Positions 1 through 5,037 of a DNA stretch of 5,576 nucleotides are shown here, piece by piece. Both the position numbers and the translations under genes were made by a program. The DNA is from JAPUIN01 sp041580375 (GTDB lineage: Bacteria; Acidobacteriota; Polarisedimenticolia; Gp22-AA2). The stretch covers positions 1 to 5,576 of the forward strand of contig JBFGDZ010000195.1 of the NCBI GenBank assembly GCA_041580375.1, written 5' to 3'. Every line of letters starts with the position of its first letter. The first letter of the stretch is position 1. The notes below the pieces were generated by a model, which saw nothing but the letters and a program-made list of their open reading frames with translations, was not told the DNA's origin and ran no database searches.

Positions 1-180
1 GTCCGCGAGAACCCCGACGTCGCGATGTTCAAGGTCAACCTGGCGCGGGCGCTCGTGCACGACGGACGCCACGACGACGCGCGCCCGATCCTGCAGGAAA
101 TCGTGCAACGCTGGCCGGATTCGCAGGAAGCGACCTCGGCCGAGAAGCTGATGGCGAGAACTGCGCTCGCCCGACCCTGA
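1..180 (+). CDS. TPR-like repeat protein, C-terminal fragment
   Basis: The frame is open from base 1 and ends at TGA 178-180, giving the last 59 residues of a protein whose start lies outside the window. The stretch FKVNLARALVHDGRHDDA followed by RPILQEIVQRWPDS has the spacing of a tetratricopeptide repeat: paired amphipathic helices, a small residue near the turn (the G of HDGRHDDA) and a Pro closing helix B. A last helix (ATSAEKLMARTALARP) would cap the solenoid. TPR proteins usually act as protein-protein scaffolds, but the substrate or partner cannot be told from this fragment. The stop codon overlaps the ATG of the hybrid kinase gene that follows, so the two are probably co-transcribed and translationally coupled. 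The coding frame is secure. The TPR assignment rests on one repeat, and the role of the whole protein is unknown. Confidence 0.7.
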   Translation, partial: VRENPDVAMFKVNLARALVHDGRHDDARPILQEIVQRWPDSQEATSAEKLMARTALARP

Positions 181-182
181 TG
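178..182 (+). promoter_or_regulatory. TGATG stop/start overlap (translational coupling)
   Basis: TGA (178-180) of the TPR-like gene and ATG (180-182) of the hybrid kinase share the A at 180. No strong Shine-Dalgarno sequence lies in the 15 bases before the ATG, where the sequence is mainly GCTCGCCCGACCC. This suggests that ribosomes finishing the upstream gene reinitiate on the kinase. The overlap is read directly; the coupling is inferred. Confidence 0.7.
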
Positions 183-2288
183 GCCCTGCGCACCCGCATC
201 GATCCGGGCACGGAATCCCCGTTCAAGACCGCCGCGGAGGACCGGCGCCCCCGCGTGCTCGTCATCGACGACGAGCCGTCGGTGCGGGATTTCATGACCG
301 AGGCGCTGACCGAGGGGAAGTGCATCGTGGACGCCGTCGAGGACGGCCAGTCCGCGATCGACAGAACGCGCACCGGCCGGTACGACGTCGCCTTCTGCGA
401 TCTCAACCTGCCGGGAGTGAACGGGTTCGAGACGATCGAGCAGCTCAAGAAGCTCGACCCGGACCTCGAGATCATCATCATCACCGGATACGGGACCTTC
501 GACAACGCCGTGGAGAGCCTGCGGAAGGGAGCCTTCGACTTTCTGCAGAAGCCCCTCCTGGTCAAGGATCTGCTGCTCTCTCTCGATCGGGCTCTGGAGC
601 GCCGCGATCTGCGCGAGCGCCTGGGATTGTTCGACCTCAGCCGCTCGATCTTCTCCACGCTCGATCCCGAGGAGCTGCAGGAGCGGGTGGTCAGGGCGGC
701 CGTGCAGGTGCTTCGCTGCGACGACGCATCGTTGATGCTTCACGACGAGAACGACCGGCTGTTCGTGGCCGTCTCGACGTCGGTCCAGCACGAGATCCCG
801 GTCGGATCGCACCTGGCGCTCGGGGAGCGCATCGCCGGGCGCGTGGCGCAGCAGCCCGAGCCGGTCGTGATTAACGAGGATGTCGCCCGCGACGATCGTT
901 TCGGCGGCGTGCGATCGCACAGGGCCATCCGCTCGTCCATCGTCTGCCCGCTGCTGATGCGCGGCCAGCTGATCGGCGTCCTGAACGTCAACCGCGTGAG
1001 CAACCCCGATCGGTACACGGAGCACGATCGCCGCAACGCCATGATCCTCTCGTCGCTCGTGGCCCTGGCATTGGGAAACGCCCGCCTGCACAGTGAGCTG
1101 CGGACGCGGCTGCGGCAGCTGAGCGATGCTCAGGAGGAGATGATCCAGTCGGAGAAGATGAATGCGCTGGGGAACCTGCTGTCGGGCGTGGCGCACGAGC
1201 TGAACAACCCCTTGTGCGGGATCCTGGGCTACGCGCAGCTCCTGATGAAGGACGACTCCGACGCCCGCGTCACCAAGGGGATCACGATCATCGCTCAGGA
1301 GGCGGAGCGCGCCGCCGAGATCGTCGGGCGGCTGCTGACGTTCGCGCGGCGCCAGAAGCCGGAAAAGCGGGCGCTCGCCATCAACGACGTCATCATCCGG
1401 GCGCTCGAGCGCCGCAGCATCGATCTGAAGGCGAGCCGCATCGATGTGAAAGCCGACCTCGAGCCCGACCTGCCGCCGGTCCTGGGGAACGCGCAGCAGT
1501 TGATGGCGATCTTATGGCACCTCATCAACAACGCCCGGGAGGCGATGTTCTCGGTGAACGGGCGCGGCAACCTGACGATCAGCACCCGGCAGAAGAACGG
1601 CCGTGTCGTCATCACGGTCCTCGACGACGGGCCGGGTATCCCGGAGCAGAACCGGCACCGCGTCTTCAATCCGTTCTTCACGACGAGGGCGGACGGCAAG
1701 GCGCAGGGGCTCGGTCTCTCGGTCTGCTTCGCCCTGGTGCGCGATCACGGCGGCACGATCCGGGCGGGCGGGGAACCGGGACGGGGAGCCTGCTTCACCA
1801 TCGAGATACCGGGCGCGACCCCCGAGCGGCTGGAGGAAGCCGCGCGTCAGGCGGCGGCGGCGCGCGCCGCTGGCGTCGAGCGGGTCCCGGGCGAAGGCCC
1901 GCACGTGCTCGTCTCCGAGGCGCAGCCCCACGTGCAGGGCCTGCTGGTCCATCTCCTCGAGGACATGGGTTACCGATTCGACACCGCCACCAGCGGCGAC
2001 GTCGCTATGGAGAAGATCCGCAACGGCTCCTACGACGGCCTGATCGCCGATTTCTCGATGCCGCGCATGGAGGGACCCATGCTCCTGGAGTGGCTCCGCA
2101 AGGAGAAGCCGGCCCTGGCCGAGCGCGTCATTTTCCTGGCCAGCGATCCGACGGACCCGATGGCCTCCGGGTTCGCGGAGTCGTCCGGCAGCACGCTCAT
2201 CGGCAAGCCGTTCAACCTGGACACGGTCCGCTCCGCCCTGCGGCGCCTCTTCGAGGGCGTCACGGTCACCGACAGCGTCCTCCACTGA
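180..2288 (+). CDS. Soluble hybrid sensor histidine kinase (REC-GAF-HisKA-HATPase-REC)
   Basis: This 702-residue protein has no signal peptide or membrane segment, so it should sense and signal in the cytoplasm. Domains in order: an NtrC-like receiver at about 24-140 with acidic pair D30/D31, phospho-acceptor D74, T102 and K124-P125; a GAF sensor domain at about 160-300; a short helical linker at 300-330; a HisKA dimerisation domain with SGVAHELNNPL, phospho-acceptor H339; an HATPase at about 430-545 with N-box N451, G1 box D482-D483-G484-P485-G486, F-box FNPFFTT (496-502) and G2 box GLGL (510-513); an Ala/Arg-rich linker; and a second receiver at about 574-692 with D624, S655 and K676-P677. 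The first N of the N-box (NLLxNA) is H447, but the Mg-binding N451 is kept. The second receiver has S579/E580 where an Asp pair is usual. The N-terminal receiver suggests the kinase is gated by an upstream phosphodonor; the GAF ligand is unknown. It has no DNA-binding output, so a partner regulator must lie elsewhere. ATG 180 is chosen because it overlaps the upstream stop and later starts would cut into the first receiver. Confidence 0.95.
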   Translation: MALRTRIDPGTESPFKTAAEDRRPRVLVIDDEPSVRDFMTEALTEGKCIVDAVEDGQSAIDRTRTGRYDVAFCDLNLPGVNGFETIEQLKKLDPDLEIIIITGYGTFDNAVESLRKGAFDFLQKPLLVKDLLLSLDRALERRDLRERLGLFDLSRSIFSTLDPEELQERVVRAAVQVLRCDDASLMLHDENDRLFVAVSTSVQHEIPVGSHLALGERIAGRVAQQPEPVVINEDVARDDRFGGVRSHRAIRSSIVCPLLMRGQLIGVLNVNRVSNPDRYTEHDRRNAMILSSLVALALGNARLHSELRTRLRQLSDAQEEMIQSEKMNALGNLLSGVAHELNNPLCGILGYAQLLMKDDSDARVTKGITIIAQEAERAAEIVGRLLTFARRQKPEKRALAINDVIIRALERRSIDLKASRIDVKADLEPDLPPVLGNAQQLMAILWHLINNAREAMFSVNGRGNLTISTRQKNGRVVITVLDDGPGIPEQNRHRVFNPFFTTRADGKAQGLGLSVCFALVRDHGGTIRAGGEPGRGACFTIEIPGATPERLEEAARQAAAARAAGVERVPGEGPHVLVSEAQPHVQGLLVHLLEDMGYRFDTATSGDVAMEKIRNGSYDGLIADFSMPRMEGPMLLEWLRKEKPALAERVIFLASDPTDPMASGFAESSGSTLIGKPFNLDTVRSALRRLFEGVTVTDSVLH

Positions 2289-2303
2289 CCCCCGGCGTCC
2301 TTT

Positions 2304-3107
2304 TCAGGATCCGCACGCCCCGAGCAGCGCCTCCGCTACCCGCTCGGGTGCCTCCATGGCGCTCATGTGCGACGTCGCCGGCAACACGATCCGGCGGGCG
2401 TTCGGGGCCAGACGGGCGATCTCCTCCGCGCGGGCCGGCGGCGTGAGCGGGTCGGCCTCGCCGACGACCGCCACGACCGGGACGGCGAGGTCGGACAGAA
2501 GCGCCCGGCGGTCGGGGCGGTGGGCGAGTCCGAAGAGGGTGGCCGCCAGTCCCGCCTCGCCCGCCCGCTCGAACATCGCGAGCAGATGCCGCCGCAGGCG
2601 ATCGCGCCGGGGATGCGCGTCCGAGAGCAGCAGGGGCAGAAGAGCGTCGGCGAAGGCCCGCCAGCCGGACCGGCGCAGCGTCGCCAGACCCTCCGCCCGG
2701 CGGCCGCGAGCGGCGGCGTCGTCGGCGGTCGCGGCGGTGCTGATGAACGCGTAGGCCCGCGCCCTGGAAGGATCGAGAGCCGCCACGGCCAGGGCCGTGT
2801 AGCCGCCCATCGACAGGCCGCCCACCGCCGGCCGCTCCAGCCGCTCCGTCTCGATCAGATCCAGCACGTCCCGCGCCCAGAGGTCGACCGAGGGGATCGA
2901 CCAGCCCAGCGTCGAGCCGCCGTGTCCCCTGCATTCCGGCAGCAGCAGGCCGACGTCACCGGGCAGCGAGGCCACGACCTCGTCCCACATCGACGCGTCG
3001 CAGCCCAGTCCGTGCATCAGCACCCAGGGATCGCGTCCCGCCCTCACGCGGTACGCGATCTCGGCGCCGTCCCTCGTCCCGTGGATCGCCTCGCGCAGCC
3101 CCATCAT
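2304..3107 (-). CDS. Alpha/beta-fold hydrolase (PcaD/esterase-like)
   Basis: This 267-residue protein, close to the usual length of the family, is a soluble serine hydrolase. The oxyanion-hole motif MHGLG lies at 31-35, RGHG at 60-63, and the nucleophile elbow GLSMGG at 97-102 puts the catalytic Ser at S99. The triad is completed by D219 in GEADPLTP and H247 in TSHMSAMEAP. The RGHG and GLSMGG motifs resemble 3-oxoadipate enol-lactonase (PcaD) and related esterases. No protocatechuate-pathway gene is nearby, so the substrate is not assignable. A helical cap domain probably covers about 120-200. Two adjacent ATG codons (3107 and 3104) follow a GGGAGG Shine-Dalgarno, and 3107 is chosen because it gives 6-base spacing. 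An upstream extension to 3254 has no family support and would run into the divergent gene. The gene converges on the kinase with 15 bases between stops and diverges from the metallo-beta-lactamase gene across 127 bases. Confidence 0.93.
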   Translation of the reverse strand: MMGLREAIHGTRDGAEIAYRVRAGRDPWVLMHGLGCDASMWDEVVASLPGDVGLLLPECRGHGGSTLGWSIPSVDLWARDVLDLIETERLERPAVGGLSMGGYTALAVAALDPSRARAYAFISTAATADDAAARGRRAEGLATLRRSGWRAFADALLPLLLSDAHPRRDRLRRHLLAMFERAGEAGLAATLFGLAHRPDRRALLSDLAVPVVAVVGEADPLTPPARAEEIARLAPNARRIVLPATSHMSAMEAPERVAEALLGACGS

Positions 3108-3113
3108 GATCGA

Positions 3114-3119
3114 CCTCCC
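3114..3119 (-). promoter_or_regulatory. Ribosome-binding site of the alpha/beta-hydrolase
   Basis: Read on the minus strand this is GGGAGG, followed by TCGATC and then ATG-ATG. Spacing is 6 bases to the first ATG (3107) and 9 to the second (3104), so either could be used. It decides the start against longer upstream alternatives. Confidence 0.75.
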
Positions 3120-3130
3120 GTCACGGCTCG

Positions 3131-3150
3131 CGTCCGCTCCGCCGCGGACG
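3131..3150. repeat. Perfect inverted repeat, 7-bp arms, in the divergent promoter region
   Basis: The left arm CGTCCGC (3131-3137) is the exact reverse complement of the right arm GCGGACG (3144-3150), with a 6-base centre TCCGCC. It lies between the two divergent starts. Its right arm covers the presumed -35 of the rightward promoter, and it lies 24-43 bases upstream of the hydrolase ATG. It could be an operator for a dimeric regulator of both genes, or a hairpin in the hydrolase 5' leader. In such GC-rich DNA a chance repeat cannot be excluded. Confidence 0.5.
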
Positions 3151-3174
3151 ATCCCGCCGTTCCAAGGGTACAAT
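3145..3174 (+). promoter_or_regulatory. Candidate sigma70-type promoter for the metallo-beta-lactamase gene
   Basis: TACAAT (3169-3174) matches 5 of 6 bases of the -10 consensus and stands out in a GC-rich intergenic region. Eighteen bases upstream, CGGACG (3145-3150) keeps only the central GAC of TTGACA, so the -35 is weak. Transcription would begin near 3181, leaving a leader of roughly 55 bases before the GTG. That leader contains a short possible hairpin, GGCG/CGCC at 3202-3213. No comparable -10 is evident on the minus strand for the hydrolase. The identification is by consensus only. Confidence 0.45.
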
Positions 3175-3222
3175 GAACGCTCCGCGGGCACCGTGCGGCG
3201 CGGCGCTCGCGCCCGGGGCGGA

Positions 3223-3229
3223 AGGGGGT
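3223..3229 (+). promoter_or_regulatory. Ribosome-binding site deciding the GTG start at 3235
   Basis: AGGGGGT differs from AGGAGGT at one base and lies 5 bases before GTG 3235. This favours GTG over the in-frame ATG at 3253, which has no Shine-Dalgarno, and over the ATG at 3106, which overlaps the divergent hydrolase start. Confidence 0.75.
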
Positions 3230-3234
3230 GCCAC

Positions 3235-3975
3235 GTGATCGTCGAACGCTCCATGGATCCCGGCTGGCTGTCGAACGCCTATCTCGTCGGCGACTCCGAC
3301 GGCGGAACGGCGATCGCCGTCGACAGCGGCGCGCCTCTCGACCCGCTGTTCGACGCGCTCGAGCGCCGCCGCCTCACGCTGAAGGCGATCCTGACCACGC
3401 ACCGCCACGTCGATCACGCGGGAGGGAACGCGGAGCTGAGCCGGCGGACCGGGGCGCCGGTCCACGCGCTCGAAGCCGAGGCCCCGCACGTCGAGAAGGC
3501 GCTCCCCCTCCGGGCCGGCGAGACGCGGGCGTGGGGCGGTCTGCGCGTCCGGGTGATCCCCCTGCCGGGCCACACCGCCGGGCAGGCGGGGTATCTCGTC
3601 GAGGGCGCGGGACTGTTCACCGGCGACTGCCTGTTCGCGGGATCCCTCGGCGGGACCGTGGGTCCGGCCTCGACCGGCTTCGAGGACGCGCGCCGCGCCG
3701 TCATGGAGGGGATCCTGAGCCTGCCGGACGACACGGTCATCTATCCCGGCCACTGCGACTCCACGACGGTCGGCCGCGAGCGCACGGACAACCCGTTCAT
3801 CCGGGTCATGACGGGGATCGATCCGGAGGGTCGGGGTCGGTGCGTGGCGATGGGCCGGCCGGGGCGCGTCATCGTGAACGCGCGCGATTATGACGGCGGG
3901 ACCAAGGTGTGGGTCCGGTTCGACGACGGTCGCGACGCGCTGGTCCCCGGAAGCCGGGTGCGGATTGACCGCTAG
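3235..3975 (+). CDS. Metallo-beta-lactamase-fold hydrolase, glyoxalase II-like, with C-terminal extension
   Basis: This 246-residue protein starts at GTG. The binuclear metal site is complete: HRHVDH at 56-61 supplies H56, H58, D60 and H61, PGHT gives H113, TGDCLF gives D131, and YPGH gives H173. This is the hydroxyacylglutathione-hydrolase-like (glyoxalase II, YcbL-type) branch, in which a Zn- or Fe-type dinuclear centre hydrolyses thioesters or related substrates. The usual family ending (TTVGRERTDNPFIR) is reached at about residue 190. After it, about 50 more residues (roughly 195-246) are rich in Gly, Val, Arg and Asp, with predicted short strands and the phrases GRPGRVIVNARD and KVWVRFDDGRDALVPGS, reminiscent of a small SH3-like barrel. 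The substrate is unknown. The gene diverges from the hydrolase and may share its control region. Its TAG stop overlaps the stop of convergent egtD. Confidence 0.93.
   Translation: MIVERSMDPGWLSNAYLVGDSDGGTAIAVDSGAPLDPLFDALERRRLTLKAILTTHRHVDHAGGNAELSRRTGAPVHALEAEAPHVEKALPLRAGETRAWGGLRVRVIPLPGHTAGQAGYLVEGAGLFTGDCLFAGSLGGTVGPASTGFEDARRAVMEGILSLPDDTVIYPGHCDSTTVGRERTDNPFIRVMTGIDPEGRGRCVAMGRPGRVIVNARDYDGGTKVWVRFDDGRDALVPGSRVRIDR
3972..3975. other. Shared CTAG: overlapping stop codons of convergent genes
   Basis: The palindrome CTAG contains TAG (3973-3975, plus strand), which ends the metallo-beta-lactamase gene, and TAG (3974-3972, minus strand), which ends egtD. The two coding regions therefore overlap by four bases, with no space for a terminator between them. 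Read directly from sequence. Confidence 0.95.
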
Positions 3976-4988
3976 CCGGCGCTGCCGCCCTGTTTGCGGA
4001 CCCGCCAGAAGGAGTTGGTGAAATACCGGCGTGAGTCGAAGAAGCTGTGCGTGATCTCGAAGCCCGTGTTTTTGGCGAGCCGTTCGATGTCCGATTCCAG
4101 GTATTTGTAGGAGTACTCGGTCTGGATCGGCTCCCAGGGCTCGAATGAGAACACCTGCCCGATCGCTTCGATGAGGACCTCCTGGTGGGCCAGGCTGACC
4201 AGGTAGCTGTTCATCGATCCTTCGAACACGTCGTAGGTCGAGTAGAAGCGGAAGCGATCGATGTCGAAGTTCCCCCCCAGCTCGCGGTTGATGCGTTTGA
4301 GCAGATTCAGATTGAATGCCCGCGTGATTCCCCGCGAATCGTTGTAGGCGCTCAACATCAGCTCGATGTCCTTCTTCAGGTCGAAACCGATCAGCAGTCG
4401 ATCGCCGTCGTTCAGCCCGTTCCAGAGCGTCCTCAGGAAGACGTGCGCCTCCGCGCGGCTGAAATTGCCGATGTTCGATCCCGAGAAGAGGACGAAGATC
4501 ATGCGGTCCTGCAACTGTCCGAGCCAGTCGATCGCGGTGAAATACTCCGAGACCAGGCCCTGGACCTCCAGGGAGGGAAAGCGGTCCCCGAGGCTCTCCA
4601 CCAGACCGCGGATGGCCGATTCGGAGATGTCGATCGGGACGTACCGGAACTTCAGACGCGCGGATTCGAACGAGCGCAGCAGAGTCTGCGTCTTGTGGCC
4701 GTCGCCGGGGCCGAGCTCCACCAGATCGAACGGCCGGTCCGCGAGGATCCCGGCGAGATCCGACGCGTGCCCTTCCAGGATCTCCCGCTCGCAGCGCGTC
4801 AGGTAATACTCGGGCAGGGACGTGATCTTCGAGAACAGCTCGCTGCCCGCCTGGTCGTAGAAGTACTTCGACGGGAGCCGCTTGAAGGCTCCCGAGAGGC
4901 CGAACAGGATGTCCAGCGCGAAGCGGTGCCGGAAGCTCTGACGGCTCTTCAGATCGGAGGGTTCGAGGCGCCTGTATCCTGCGGACAT
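3972..4988 (-). CDS. egtD: L-histidine N-alpha-methyltransferase (hercynine synthase)
   Basis: This 338-residue protein (the family is about 320 residues) transfers three methyl groups from S-adenosylmethionine to the alpha-amino group of histidine, making hercynine in the first step of ergothioneine synthesis in the cytosol. Family features in order: KYFYD (41-45), LPEYYLTR (58-65), the SAM-binding loop ELGPGDGHKT (91-100), D120 in PIDIS, FSGSNIGNFS (168-177), FDLKKD (202-207), AYND (214-217), FNLNLLKRINRELG (225-238) and TEYSYKY (290-296). From memory of the Mycobacterium smegmatis enzyme, G161, N166, Y206, E282 and S284 correspond with a constant offset of 9 to G170, N175, Y215, E291 and S293, all conserved. 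That offset places S261 where M252 stands, next to the substrate. The start is ATG 4988, with a weak GGTGA ribosome site 3 bases upstream. It lies 49 bases downstream of egtB on the same strand and is the last gene of that operon. Histidine specificity is likely but not proven. Confidence 0.92.
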   Translation of the reverse strand: MSAGYRRLEPSDLKSRQSFRHRFALDILFGLSGAFKRLPSKYFYDQAGSELFSKITSLPEYYLTRCEREILEGHASDLAGILADRPFDLVELGPGDGHKTQTLLRSFESARLKFRYVPIDISESAIRGLVESLGDRFPSLEVQGLVSEYFTAIDWLGQLQDRMIFVLFSGSNIGNFSRAEAHVFLRTLWNGLNDGDRLLIGFDLKKDIELMLSAYNDSRGITRAFNLNLLKRINRELGGNFDIDRFRFYSTYDVFEGSMNSYLVSLAHQEVLIEAIGQVFSFEPWEPIQTEYSYKYLESDIERLAKNTGFEITHSFFDSRRYFTNSFWRVRKQGGSAG

Positions 4989-5018
4989 CGATCACCCGGT
5001 CGGTGCTGACGGCCGCCG

Positions 5019-5032
5019 GCCCCTCGCGGGGC
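5019..5032 (-). other. Short GC hairpin with GNRA tetraloop in the egtB-egtD gap
   Basis: On the minus (transcribed) strand the sequence is GCCCC-GCGA-GGGGC: a perfect 5-bp stem closed by GCGA, which fits the stable GNRA tetraloop pattern. It lies 5 bases after the egtB stop codon and 30 bases before the egtD ATG. No U tract follows, so it is not a canonical intrinsic terminator. It could stabilise or process the operon transcript, or be chance in GC-rich DNA. Confidence 0.45.
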
Positions 5033-5037
5033 GCGGG

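Noticed and set aside
2253..2282. A possible hairpin at the end of the kinase gene (GAGGGCG with CGTCCTC, one G-T pair) as a terminator.
   Set aside because: It lies within coding sequence, has a 16-base loop, and the only T run (2301-2304) is about 18 bases away, so it does not fit an intrinsic terminator.
1214..2446. A 410-codon open frame on the plus strand inside the kinase gene and past its end.
   Set aside because: It is a shifted frame of the kinase HisKA-HATPase-REC region. The product is low-complexity Arg/Pro/Ala-rich, and the real frame carries all kinase boxes.
2266..2934. Open frames on both strands over the alpha/beta-hydrolase.
   Set aside because: They are frame shadows without recognisable domains. 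The minus-strand hydrolase frame has the full Ser-Asp-His triad and a good ribosome-binding site.
3106..3234. Starting the metallo-beta-lactamase protein at ATG 3106, giving 43 extra residues.
   Set aside because: It would overlap the divergent hydrolase start and cover the promoter region. The added residues look like translated intergenic sequence. GTG 3235 has a near-consensus ribosome-binding site.
3108..3254. Starting the hydrolase at ATG 3254, giving 49 extra residues.
   Set aside because: The extension is Arg/Pro-rich, is not a signal peptide and overlaps the divergent gene. The ATG at 3107 has GGGAGG at ideal spacing.
3977..3995. A short CGGC-GCT-GCCG stem followed by CCCTGTTT as a terminator for the metallo-beta-lactamase gene.
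   Set aside because: The stem is only 4 bp, the T run is 3 bases and separated from the stem, and the sequence lies inside egtD coding sequence.
2304..4988. The two hydrolases as part of an ergothioneine gene cluster.
   Set aside because: The metallo-beta-lactamase gene converges on egtD and the hydrolase is in a separate unit. Neither family is a known ergothioneine enzyme, so adjacency alone does not support a link.
3121..4995. A 624-codon open frame on the minus strand crossing the metallo-beta-lactamase and egtD genes.
   Set aside because: It is antisense to the metallo-beta-lactamase gene and in another frame over egtD. Its translation is Arg/Pro/Gly-rich with no motif, as expected from high GC with few stop codons. 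The overlapped genes have complete catalytic motifs.
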